From the NCBI GenBank assembly GCA_043744215.1, contig JAYTVC010000039.1, positions 1 through 64,000 of the forward strand: a stretch of DNA of 64,000 nt, read 5' to 3'. Source of the DNA: JBEEJL01 sp043744215 (lineage in GTDB: Bacteria > Pseudomonadota > Gammaproteobacteria > Burkholderiales > JBEEJL01). Under the pieces are notes generated by a model. The model worked only from the letters and a program-made list of their open reading frames with translations, made no database searches and had not been told where the DNA came from. The position numbers and the translations under genes are program-made. Positions 7,762-15,906 of this stretch are shown here, one piece after another (position 1 is the stretch's first letter; each line of letters starts with the position of its first letter).

Positions 7762-9450
7762 CTAGCCCTTCAAATCAGGAAAATCCTCTTCCCGAAATTC
7801 CATTTCCCTTCTCTCGCCATTAACCTGCGATGCCTCCAGCTTGCGCAACTCCACCCGCCGAATCTTTCCCGAAATAGTCTTCGGCAATTCAAAAAATTCC
7901 AAACGGCGAATACGTTTGTACGGCGCTAAATTTTCGCGGGTGAATTTGAAAATTTCCAACGCCAATTCGCGGCTCGGCGTGTAACCCGCGCGCAGGGCGA
8001 TGAAGGCTTTAGGCACGGCCAATTTGATTGGGTCGGGGCTGGGCACGACACCGGCTTCGGCGACGGCGGGATGTTCGATCAGCGCGCTTTCCAATTCGAA
8101 CGGGCTGATGCGGTAATCCGATGCCTTGAACACATCGTCAGCGCGGCCCACGTAGGTGAGATAGCCATCGGCGTCGCGGCTGGCCACATCGCCGGTGCGG
8201 TAGTGGCCGTGATGAATGGCATGGTTGGTGAGTTCGGCGTCGCCTTCGTAGCCTTTCATCAAACCTAACGGATTCGCACTTAACACCAAACTGATTTCGC
8301 CTTCTTCGACCGTTTTGTCGTCGGCGTCGAGTAGTACGATTTCATAGCCGGGCAAGGGCCGGCCCATGGAACCGGGTTTTAGTTTTTGGCCCGGCGAATT
8401 GCCCACCAGCGCGGTGGTTTCCGTCTGGCCGTAGCCGTCGCGGATGGTGAGGTTCCAGGCTTTTTGCACGCGCTCGATCACTTCGGGGTTAAGCGGTTCA
8501 CCGGCGCCGATGACTTCAGTCAATTTGATTTTATAGCTGGCCAAATCTTCCTGAATCAACATGCGCCATACCGTGGGCGGCGCGCACAGGCAGGTGATGC
8601 CGCAGCGGACGATGGCGGCGAGCAGCACCTTGGCGTTGAAGCGCGGCGTGTTGAAGATGAACACCGTGGCACCGGCGATGAAGGGCGTGAACACGTTGCT
8701 CCACGCATGTTTTGCCCAGCCGGGCGAGCTGATGTTGAGATGCACGTCGCCAGGTTTAAGGCCGAGCCAAAATAAAGTCGAGAGGTGACCGACCGGATAA
8801 CTCTGGTGCGAATGCTCGACCAGTTTGGGTTTTGACGTGGTGCCCGAGGTGAAATAAAGCAACATGGAATCCGTCGCCATGGTTTTGCCACCGGGCGTGA
8901 AGTTTGAAGAGGCTGTGTGGCAATCTTCAAACTTGTGCCAGCCGTTTACTGCATCACCGACGGCGATGCGCGTGTAGTCGCCTGGCACATCGGCAAATTT
9001 GGCGGCATCTTGCGCGCCAACAATCACATGACGTACCCGGCCGCGCTCGAGACGATCCACCAAATCTCTTCCATTGAGCAAGGTCGTAGCAGGAATCACC
9101 ACTGCGCCCAGTTTCATCGCCGCCAGCATGGTTTCCCACAACGCGACCACGTTGCCCAGCATCATCAAAATGCGGTCACCGCGCTTGACGCCGAGGCCAC
9201 GCAAATAATTGGCAGCGCGGTTGGAGCGTTCGGCTAATTCGCTGTAGGTAATTTTGGTTTCGCTGCCGCTGTCATCAACAATCCATAGTGCAAGCGTCGA
9301 ATTATTTTTCGCCTGCGCATCAAAAAAATCCAGCGCCCAGTTGAATTCAGTGAGCACGGGCCAGCGGAAATCGCGCTTAACCGTTGCGTAGTCCGTTCGG
9401 TGTTTGAGAATGTAATCGCGGGCTTCAATGAAAGAATGCGGAGTTGTCAT
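7762..9450 (-). CDS. AMP-forming acyl-CoA synthetase (medium-chain ligase-like)
   Basis: A 562-residue adenylate-forming ligase joining a carboxylic acid to CoA. The P-loop LLYFTSGTTSKPK lies near residue 200, the A5 motif DGYGQTETT near 340, the hinge YLTYVGRADDVFKASDYRIS near 430, and the C-terminal catalytic lysine in LPKTISGKIRRVELR near 535. The N-terminus and motif spacing resemble the medium-chain/benzoate group more than acetyl-CoA synthetase. The substrate cannot be named. The ATG at 9450 follows a GGAAG ribosome site. It stands alone, with a hairpin-bearing gap between it and the upstream hydroxylase-like gene. The SGK lysine is the type of site modified by protein acetyltransferases. 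Confidence 0.85.
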   Translation of the reverse strand: MTTPHSFIEARDYILKHRTDYATVKRDFRWPVLTEFNWALDFFDAQAKNNSTLALWIVDDSGSETKITYSELAERSNRAANYLRGLGVKRGDRILMMLGNVVALWETMLAAMKLGAVVIPATTLLNGRDLVDRLERGRVRHVIVGAQDAAKFADVPGDYTRIAVGDAVNGWHKFEDCHTASSNFTPGGKTMATDSMLLYFTSGTTSKPKLVEHSHQSYPVGHLSTLFWLGLKPGDVHLNISSPGWAKHAWSNVFTPFIAGATVFIFNTPRFNAKVLLAAIVRCGITCLCAPPTVWRMLIQEDLASYKIKLTEVIGAGEPLNPEVIERVQKAWNLTIRDGYGQTETTALVGNSPGQKLKPGSMGRPLPGYEIVLLDADDKTVEEGEISLVLSANPLGLMKGYEGDAELTNHAIHHGHYRTGDVASRDADGYLTYVGRADDVFKASDYRISPFELESALIEHPAVAEAGVVPSPDPIKLAVPKAFIALRAGYTPSRELALEIFKFTRENLAPYKRIRRLEFFELPKTISGKIRRVELRKLEASQVNGERREMEFREEDFPDLKG

Positions 9451-9498
9451 AATTGTCTTCCGTTTGTTTTAATTGAAAGGCGGGGAACGCAAGCAACG

Positions 9499-9531
9499 AT
9501 ATCCGTTTGCGCCGATTGCACAAACGGATAT
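9499..9531. repeat. Long hairpin in the gap before the acyl-CoA synthetase
   Basis: ATATCCGTTTGCGC and GCACAAACGGATAT form a 14-bp stem (one mismatch) around a five-base loop. Neither strand has a T tract after it, so it is not a standard terminator. It could be an mRNA-stabilising or regulator-binding structure. Confidence 0.5.
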
Positions 9532-9619
9532 TACTTCAATTTAACGGAAATTTGATACAGGCGGTAACGAGGGAAATGAGCATTCGCAAGGCGGGCACAG
9601 TGCCCACGCCGCAAAAAAA

Positions 9620-10105
9620 CTAGACCGCTGCCGAGATATCGCCGTCTTTGGATTTGTTTTTGTAAAGCGTACCAAACAACATGTCGGTAAAAATGAACAC
9701 CGTACCAAAATTGCTTTTGGTGTCGTCGTGATGACGCATGTGGTGGTCGCGCCAAATTTTGTAAATGCCGAGACGCGTGGCCCAGCTATCGCGCAACTCA
9801 TGATGGGCGGCGTGGATAGACGACCAGAGGGACGCATAAACAATACTAAAAAATAATATGACGATGACCCAAGGTAAGCCGAGAAAATAGGCAAAACCAA
9901 GCAAAGGCGCAGAACCGATCAACACGCTGAGGGCATCCAGATCAATATTGATGTCGTTGCGGCCTTTGCCGTGATGCTCGACGGCATGTTCTTTCCAAAT
10001 AGTGGCCAGGTTGCCAAATTGCTTATGCATCAACCAGCGGTGCGCGGTGTATTCCGCTATTGGTGCATACATTGCCGAGAAAAGTAACGCGATAAGCCAA
10101 GTCAT
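9620..10105 (-). CDS. Fatty acid hydroxylase/sterol desaturase superfamily membrane protein
   Basis: About 161 residues. The histidine clusters expected of this di-iron membrane family are present in order: HRWLMH, HAVEHHGK, HAAHHE and HHMRHHDD. Hydrophobic stretches at the N-terminus and around residues 75-105 would form the membrane hairpins. The longest frame begins at a TTG at 10129, but the ATG at 10105 has a GAGGGA ribosome site just before it and was chosen. The small size resembles single-domain lipid or carotenoid hydroxylases. The substrate is unknown and neighbours give no clear clue beyond the adjacent acyl-CoA synthetase. Confidence 0.75.
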   Translation of the reverse strand: MTWLIALLFSAMYAPIAEYTAHRWLMHKQFGNLATIWKEHAVEHHGKGRNDINIDLDALSVLIGSAPLLGFAYFLGLPWVIVILFFSIVYASLWSSIHAAHHELRDSWATRLGIYKIWRDHHMRHHDDTKSNFGTVFIFTDMLFGTLYKNKSKDGDISAAV

Positions 10106-10222
10106 GGTGGTTCCCTCATTGAAGGTCAAAAGAATACACGTTTACTAAGGCGCACGCTACAGCATTGCGGCCAAATTTGCTGGTAAAAAATCCGCTCAAC
10201 AAGTTCAGATATCCCCTAGCTA

Positions 10223-10774
10223 TCATTTATTTAGCGCGGCTTTCATCTGCGACAACACTTTGGCCCAGAACATTTTCATTTCCTCCGCCGCTTTTGCGTC
10301 AGCCAATTGAGCGTGTTGTATGACGATTTGGGTTTTGTTGTCGTCTTTGATATAAAACGCGATCTCGAGCATCGTGTCATCATGGCGTTTAGCGCGAATC
10401 GATTTATATGGCGTCGATTGAATGACGCTGATTTTTTCTTTCAACCATACTCTGCGTTGATTATTATCAAGCCAGGCGTTGAAAATTTCCACTTGCCCGA
10501 CAGTGATAGTGCGGCTGACGCTGATTTCAAAACCCTCGGGCTTTTGATGCACTTCGCGCAGGCCGCGGGCTTGTTCATAGCCGACGGCGACCATCTGGCT
10601 CCACCAGCCCGGCACTGAACATTGCCCGGTGAGATGCGCGACGATTTCCTGGTGAGCCATGTGTTCGCAGCCGGCCTGGTCGAGCACGGCGAACCACTCG
10701 AGCCAGTTTTTGCCGGTAGCCTTGGCTATCGCCTCGTCGCTCACACGTTGAGAAGTTTGGTTTTTGACACTCAT
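10223..10774 (-). CDS. DUF4287/SRPBCC-like protein
   Basis: A 183-residue soluble protein. Residues 15-75 (KATGKNWLEWFAVLD, MAHQEIVAHL, VPGWWSQMVAVGYEQARG) match the pattern of DUF4287-type domains, and residues 80-180 look like a small START/Bet v1 (SRPBCC, AHSA1-like) fold, with a final helix MKMFWAKVLSQMK. Such pairs are common in proteobacteria and have no firmly known role. It is divergent from the ABC substrate-binding gene, with about 100 bases between them. Confidence 0.6.
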   Translation of the reverse strand: MSVKNQTSQRVSDEAIAKATGKNWLEWFAVLDQAGCEHMAHQEIVAHLTGQCSVPGWWSQMVAVGYEQARGLREVHQKPEGFEISVSRTITVGQVEIFNAWLDNNQRRVWLKEKISVIQSTPYKSIRAKRHDDTMLEIAFYIKDDNKTQIVIQHAQLADAKAAEEMKMFWAKVLSQMKAALNK

Positions 10775-10795
10775 GAAGCGATCACTTTTTCAGGG

Positions 10796-10825
10796 TTGGA
10801 CAAGTGCACGGCACTTGCCTATTAT
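10796..10825 (+). promoter_or_regulatory. Candidate sigma-70 promoter of the substrate-binding protein gene, with internal dyad
   Basis: TTGGAC (10796-10801), an 18-base spacer and TATTAT (10820-10825) lie upstream of the ATG at 10877. The spacer contains CAAGTGC-ACG-GCACTTG at 10801-10817, a perfect 7-bp inverted repeat, placed where a repressor would block RNA polymerase. Seen by eye only. Confidence 0.45.
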
Positions 10826-10876
10826 TCGCACATCGGGCTGCGCTTTGAAGGCTCATGATAATTCACGGAGAAAAAT

Positions 10877-12523
10877 ATGACATCCCCTCGCCTGCTATCA
10901 CTCTTTGTTTGCGCGGCCCTGCTCTCGGCCTGCGGCGGCAAGGATGCAGACAAACCCAAGCAAGCCGACGGCAGCGCCAAGCCGGCGGCCCAGGCGACCA
11001 AGACACTGGTTTTCTGCTCCGAAGGCAGCCCGGAAGGATTCGACCCCGGCCAATATACGACGGGCACCACGTTCGATGCGTCGGCCATTCCCGTTTATAG
11101 CAGGCTGACGGAATTCGAGCGCGGCGGCACCAGCGTGAAACCCGGTCTGGCGGAAAAATGGGATGTGTCGGCTGACGGCAAGACCATCACCTTCAATTTA
11201 CGCAAAGGCGTGAAGTTTCATACGACGGAATTTTTCAAACCGACGCGCGAGTTCAATGCCGACGACGTGGTGTTTTCTTTTGAACGTATGCTAAAAAAAG
11301 ATCATCCGTATAACAAAGTCGCACTCAAAGGATTTCCTTACGCCGAAAGTATGGAGATGCCAAAAAGTGTGAAGGCGATCGAAAAAGTCGACGACCATAC
11401 CGTGCGATTTGTGCTCAACCAGCCTGAGGCACCGATGCTTGCCAATCTGGCGATGCAGTTCGCTTCCATCCTATCGAAAGAATACGCCGACCAACTGATG
11501 AAAGACGGCAAGCCGGAAAGCCTGAACCTCGCCCCCGTCGGCACTGGGCCGTTTGTATTCAAGAGCTACCAGAAAGACAGCCAGATCCGCTACGAGGCAA
11601 ACAAGGATTATTGGGGCGGCAAACAGCCTATCGACAAATTGATTTTTGCCATTACCACCGATGCATCGGTACGTATGCAAAAACTCAAAACCGGCGAATG
11701 CCATGTGACGGCCTACCCACGCCCTGCCGATGTAGTGGGCTTGAAGGCCGACCCCAAACTCAATGTAATGGGCCAGGAAGGTTTGAATGTGGGCTACCTC
11801 TCGTTCAACATCGAGCATAAACCGCTGGATAACAAACTGGTGCGCGAAGCCTTGTCGCTGGCGATCAATAAAGCGGCCATCATCGAGGCGGTGTACCAAG
11901 GCGCAGGACAGGCGGCGACGAATTTTATTCCACCGACCATGTGGTCGTATAACAAAGACATTAAAGACATTCCCTACGACATCGCCAAGGCAAAAGAATT
12001 ATTGGCCAAAGCCGGCTTGCCCAACGGTTTTGAAATTTCGCTGTGGGCCATGCCAGTGCAGCGACCCTACAACCCCAACGCCAAACAAATGGCAGAAATC
12101 ATCCAGGCTGACTGGGCGAAAATCGGCGTGAAAGCAAAAATCGTCAGTTATGAATGGGGCGAATATAACAAGCGTTCAAAAGAAGGCCAGCACGACGCGA
12201 TATTGTTAGGCTGGACCGGTGACAACGGCGATCCGGACAATTTCGCCGCCAACCTGCTCACCTGTGAAGCGGCCAAGAACGGCGAGAACCGTTCGCGCTG
12301 GTGCCACAAACCGTTTGACGATTTGATTCTGAAAGCGCGCACCACCAACGACATGAAACAGCGCACCGAGCTTTATATGAAAGCGCAGGAAGTTTTCAAA
12401 CAGGAAATGCCCTGGGTTACCATCGCGCACTCCTATCAATATCAACCGGTGCGCAAAGAAGTGATGGGCTTTAAGCAAAGCCCTTTTGGCACGAATGAAT
12501 TTAGCGGGGTAGATATTCAGTAA
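10877..12523 (+). CDS. Peptide-type ABC transporter substrate-binding lipoprotein (DppA/OppA family)
   Basis: A 548-residue periplasmic receptor of the SBP_bac_5 family. The signal peptide ends in a lipobox LLSAC at residues 15-19, so it is probably a lipoprotein. Family landmarks are visible: FDPGQYTT near 55, ADDVVFSFERM (about 130), GTGPFVFKSY (about 218), YLSFNIEHKPLDN and VREALSLAINKAAI (about 310-335), and GWTGDNGDPDNF. It probably binds short peptides or a similar oligomeric ligand. The matching permease and ATPase genes lie on the other strand more than 2 kb away (14938-18801), beyond two unrelated genes, so partnership with them is inferred. An ATG at 10877 follows GGAGAAAAAT. Confidence 0.9.
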   Translation: MTSPRLLSLFVCAALLSACGGKDADKPKQADGSAKPAAQATKTLVFCSEGSPEGFDPGQYTTGTTFDASAIPVYSRLTEFERGGTSVKPGLAEKWDVSADGKTITFNLRKGVKFHTTEFFKPTREFNADDVVFSFERMLKKDHPYNKVALKGFPYAESMEMPKSVKAIEKVDDHTVRFVLNQPEAPMLANLAMQFASILSKEYADQLMKDGKPESLNLAPVGTGPFVFKSYQKDSQIRYEANKDYWGGKQPIDKLIFAITTDASVRMQKLKTGECHVTAYPRPADVVGLKADPKLNVMGQEGLNVGYLSFNIEHKPLDNKLVREALSLAINKAAIIEAVYQGAGQAATNFIPPTMWSYNKDIKDIPYDIAKAKELLAKAGLPNGFEISLWAMPVQRPYNPNAKQMAEIIQADWAKIGVKAKIVSYEWGEYNKRSKEGQHDAILLGWTGDNGDPDNFAANLLTCEAAKNGENRSRWCHKPFDDLILKARTTNDMKQRTELYMKAQEVFKQEMPWVTIAHSYQYQPVRKEVMGFKQSPFGTNEFSGVDIQ

Positions 12524-12529
12524 TAAAAA

Positions 12530-12563
12530 AAAATCAATATAATCAAATAGTTACACAATATTA
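12530..12563 (+). repeat. AT-rich dispersed motif, copy 3
   Basis: Contains AATATAATCAAATAGTTACA, starting seven bases after the stop codon of the substrate-binding protein gene. The 14-base AATCAAATAGTTAC core is identical to the copies near 36.3, 48.3 and 51.5 kb. Confidence 0.75.
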
Positions 12564-12571
12564 CGAAATAT

Positions 12572-12613
12572 GCAGTTTTAGCAGGGCGGCAAACACCAGG
12601 AAAACTGCCGCCC
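12572..12613. repeat. Overlapping inverted repeats
   Basis: GCAGTTTT (12572-12579) can pair with AAAACTGC (12601-12608), and GGGCGGC (12584-12590) can pair with GCCGCCC (12607-12613). The two pairings compete for the same 3' arm. No T tract follows. Confidence 0.35.
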
Positions 12614-12705
12614 ATGCTTGTGCATAACCCTGCTCTTGGTTACTCTCACGCTGTGCGGTGTTAACTAAACATTTTCAACCAACTTCATTTCAACAAAAAC
12701 TAACC

Positions 12706-13257
12706 ATGCCTGAAGCTGTATCAGAACCCGCCATGATGTATTGCCGCAGTTGCGGCAAGCAGATTCAAAAATCAGCCGTAAGCTGTGCCCACTGTGGCGA
12801 AGCTACGGCCGAACCCGCTGCCTCAAAAAGCAGCCGGCTGACGATGATGCTAACCGCGACCGTGCTCGCATTACTGGTCGGCGGCGGCATGGCAGCAAGC
12901 ATGTTTTATCCGCAGTACGTAGCATCAAGAGACCAGAGTCGCCAATTTGAAATCGTAACCCTCGCCCAGGAAGCCACGGCGAAAGTGGAAAAATATTACC
13001 GTGATCACGGCGCCGTGCCCAAGACGCTGGAAGTGGCTGGCGGCAATTCCAAGCCTTCCACTGGCACCGTACGATCGCTGTCTGTTCATCCGCAAAAAGG
13101 CACGGTGGATATTGTGCTTGGCTATGGCGATGCCGATGGCAAAACCCTGACCTACACGCCCACCATCGACGACAAGCAAATCATTTCCTGGAATTGTCAC
13201 AGCAAAGACGTACCGGAAAAAATGCTGCCGCACGGTTGCAAGCCTTTCGAAAACTGA
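12706..13257 (+). CDS. Zinc-ribbon, membrane-anchored protein with pilin-like C-terminal domain
   Basis: About 183 residues. The N-terminus has a zinc ribbon CRSCGKQ-x8-CAHCGE (residues about 12-32). A single transmembrane helix (LTMMLTATVLALLVGGG...) follows near 47-65. It runs into FYPQYVASRDQSRQF and LAQEATAKVEKYYRDHGAVP, which match the helix and globular start of type IV pilins. The end ISWNCHSKDVPEKMLPHGC looks like the pilin C-terminal disulphide loop. There is no prepilin peptidase site (no G-F-T-L-x-E). The longest frame starts at a GTG at 12658; the ATG at 12706 is preferred because it precedes the zinc ribbon directly. Cellular role is unknown. No pilus genes are nearby. Confidence 0.65.
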   Translation: MPEAVSEPAMMYCRSCGKQIQKSAVSCAHCGEATAEPAASKSSRLTMMLTATVLALLVGGGMAASMFYPQYVASRDQSRQFEIVTLAQEATAKVEKYYRDHGAVPKTLEVAGGNSKPSTGTVRSLSVHPQKGTVDIVLGYGDADGKTLTYTPTIDDKQIISWNCHSKDVPEKMLPHGCKPFEN

Positions 13258-13303
13258 TTTCCGCCTTTCTCACCCAAGCTGATACATCCGCTACAATAAG
13301 CGG

Positions 13304-14923
13304 ATGAACACTTCAACCCCAACCAAATCCTACGACGTCATCATCATCGGTGGCGGACATAACGGCCTCGTTTGCGCCTGCTACCTCGCGGGCAGCGGAC
13401 TGAAAGTGCGCGTACTCGAACGCCGCGCAGTCGTCGGCGGTGCCGCGGTTACGGAGGAATTCCATCCCGGCTTTCGCAACTCCACCGCTAGTTACACTGT
13501 CAGCCTGCTCAACCCCAAAGTCATCCGCGATCTCAAACTGTATGAGCACGGCCTCAAAGTAATTGAGCGCCCGCTGTCGAATTTTTTGCCGCTGCCCGAT
13601 GGCCAATATCTCAAAGTTGGCGGCGGTCTCGAAGCCACACAAAAAGAAGTGGCCAAATTTTCCAAACGCGACGCCGAGCGCCTGCCCGCCTATTACGCGA
13701 TGCTCGAATCCGTCGCCAATGTGTTGCGCGGCATGTTGCTGGAAACCCCGCCCAATGTCGGCGGCGGCATCGCCGATTTTGTGCGCGCATTGCAGTTGGG
13801 CGGCAAGCTCAAAAAGCTTTCCATGCCCGAGCGACGCGACTTGCTCGACCTGTTCACCAAAAGTGCGGGCGATGTGCTCGATGGCTGGTTCGAGTCCGAC
13901 CCGATCAAAGGCTTGTTCGGCTTTGATGCCATAGTCGGTAATTTCGCCAGCCCCTACTCACCCGGCTCTGCCTACGTGCTGCTGCACCATGTGTTCGGCG
14001 AAGTGAATGGCAAGCAGGGCCAATGGGGCCACGCTGTCGGCGGCATGGGCGCGATTACGCAAGCGATGGCGAAGGAAGCGAAAATTCGCGGAGTGGAAAT
14101 CACCACCGATTCGCCCGTGGCAAAACTGCTGACTGCCAATGGCAAAGCCACCGGCGTTGCGCTGGAAGACGGTACGGAAGTCAACGCGCGCTGCGTGGTA
14201 TCGAATCTGAATCCGAAATTGTTGTTTCAAAAAATTGTCGGTGCAAAAGATGTAGAACAAGAATTTTCACAACGCATCGACCACTACAAATGCGGCTCGG
14301 GCACCATGCGTTTGAACGTGGCGCTTTCCGAATTGCCCGACTTCAGCGCGCTGCCCGGAAAAAATGTGCAGATCCATCATCAGGCCGGTATTTTTGTCGC
14401 ACCGTCGTTGCAATACATGGAGCAAGCCTATTTCGACGCCAAACAACTGGGTTGGTCGCGCGCACCGGTAATCGAGATGCTGATACCGAGCACGGTGGAT
14501 GATTCTCTTGCGCCGAAAGGCCAGCATGTGATGAGCCTGTTCTGCCAGCATTTCAACCCGACCACGCTGCCCGATGGAAAAACCTGGGACGATTGCCGCG
14601 AGCAGGCGGCCGATTCCATAATTGAAACCGTGAACCGTTACGCGCCCAATTTCAAAGCCAGCATTCTGGGCCGCATGATTTTGTCGCCGCTGGATTTGGA
14701 ACGAAAATTTGGCTTGATCGGCGGCGATATTTTTCATGGCGCGCTGAGTCTCGATCAACTGTTCAGCGCACGGCCCGTGTTGGGATATGGAGATCACCGC
14801 ACACCGATCAAAGGATTGTATATGTGCGGATCGGGCACGCATCCGGGCGGCGGCGTGACCGGCGTGCCGGGCCACAATGCGGCAAGGGAAATTCTGAAAG
14901 ACGCAAAACGAAAAGCTTTTTGA
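13304..14923 (+). CDS. FAD-dependent oxidoreductase, phytoene-desaturase/PYROXD2-like
   Basis: A 539-residue flavoprotein of the amine-oxidase/phytoene-dehydrogenase superfamily. The Rossmann FAD motif is VIIIGGGHNGLVCACYL (residues 11-27), followed by the E of VLERRAVVGG. A second FAD-contacting segment, LYMCGSGTHPGGGVTGVPGHNAA, is at the C-terminus (about 505-530). It lacks neighbours for carotenoid synthesis, so a role outside carotenoids is more likely, as for the PYROXD2 group whose substrates are poorly known. It converges with dppF, with only 14 bases between the two stops. Confidence 0.8.
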   Translation: MNTSTPTKSYDVIIIGGGHNGLVCACYLAGSGLKVRVLERRAVVGGAAVTEEFHPGFRNSTASYTVSLLNPKVIRDLKLYEHGLKVIERPLSNFLPLPDGQYLKVGGGLEATQKEVAKFSKRDAERLPAYYAMLESVANVLRGMLLETPPNVGGGIADFVRALQLGGKLKKLSMPERRDLLDLFTKSAGDVLDGWFESDPIKGLFGFDAIVGNFASPYSPGSAYVLLHHVFGEVNGKQGQWGHAVGGMGAITQAMAKEAKIRGVEITTDSPVAKLLTANGKATGVALEDGTEVNARCVVSNLNPKLLFQKIVGAKDVEQEFSQRIDHYKCGSGTMRLNVALSELPDFSALPGKNVQIHHQAGIFVAPSLQYMEQAYFDAKQLGWSRAPVIEMLIPSTVDDSLAPKGQHVMSLFCQHFNPTTLPDGKTWDDCREQAADSIIETVNRYAPNFKASILGRMILSPLDLERKFGLIGGDIFHGALSLDQLFSARPVLGYGDHRTPIKGLYMCGSGTHPGGGVTGVPGHNAAREILKDAKRKAF

Positions 14924-14937
14924 AAATCTTAGGTCAA

Positions 14938-15906
14938 CTAGGAATTTATTTCTTCAGCCAGATGACAAGCGATCAAATGACCGCCAAGGGGACGCGCCAA
15001 GGGAATTTCTTCACGACAACGTTGCGCCGCATGAGGGCAGCGTGAATTGAACGCGCAGCCCGCCGGCAAATTTAGCGGCGACGGTAATTCACCTTTTATC
15101 GAAATAATTTTTTTGCGCGCGCGACCTTCGAGCGATGGCGTGCTCGCCAGCAGGGCTTGCGTGTAAGGATGCAACGGCTTGGCGAAAATATTTTGCTTGC
15201 TCGCCGTCTCCACTGCATTGCCCAGATACATCACCATCACGTTGTCTGCCACATGTTCGACCACGCTCAAGTTATGCGAAATGAATACATAGCTCACGCC
15301 GAACTCATTCTGCAAGTCATTGAATAGATTGAGTATTTGTGCCTGTATCGACACGTCGAGCGCTGACACCGGCTCGTCAGCCACGACGATTTTCGGATTC
15401 AGCATCAGCGCGCGCGCAATTGCGATACGCTGGCGCTGGCCGCCGGAAAACATGTGCGGATAGCGCCGCGCGTGTTCGGGCCGCAGGCCAACTTTTGCCA
15501 GCATCATGGAAACTTTTTCTTCGCGCTCTTTTGAGGACAGCCTTGAATTTATTTTTAGTGGTTCATCAAGAATGGTGCTGATTTTTTTGCGCGGATTGAG
15601 CGACGCATAGGGATTCTGAAATACCATTTGCACTTTGCTGTGCAGCGCTTTGCGTTCACTGGCAGCCAGCGGTGCGACATCGACGCCCTCAATGATCAAT
15701 TGCCCAGACGTGGGTTGCTCGATGAGTGTGAGCTGCCGTGCCAGCGTCGACTTGCCGCAGCCCGATTCGCCCACGACGGCCAGCGTTTGTTTCTCGGCAA
15801 GCTCGAACGATACGCCGTTCAAAGCCTTCACCAATCCTTTTGGTTTGAATAGGCCGCGCTTGATTTGATAATGGCGGACGAGATTTTTGGCAGAGAGGAT
15901 GATCAT
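14938..15906 (-). CDS. dppF: Dipeptide/oligopeptide ABC transporter ATP-binding protein, second ATPase
   Basis: A 322-residue cytoplasmic ATPase that pairs with the DppD-type subunit. Walker A GESGCGKS is near residues 45-52, the ABC signature SGGQRQRIAIARAL near 155, Walker B KIVVADEPVSALD near 175, and the H-loop ISHNLSV near 210. The C-terminal oligopeptide-transporter domain with its cysteine pattern (CAFNSRCPHAAQRC) is present. Its ATG overlaps the dppD stop as ATGA. It is last in the acuI-prpE-dppBCDF series. Confidence 0.92.
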   Translation of the reverse strand: MIILSAKNLVRHYQIKRGLFKPKGLVKALNGVSFELAEKQTLAVVGESGCGKSTLARQLTLIEQPTSGQLIIEGVDVAPLAASERKALHSKVQMVFQNPYASLNPRKKISTILDEPLKINSRLSSKEREEKVSMMLAKVGLRPEHARRYPHMFSGGQRQRIAIARALMLNPKIVVADEPVSALDVSIQAQILNLFNDLQNEFGVSYVFISHNLSVVEHVADNVMVMYLGNAVETASKQNIFAKPLHPYTQALLASTPSLEGRARKKIISIKGELPSPLNLPAGCAFNSRCPHAAQRCREEIPLARPLGGHLIACHLAEEINS

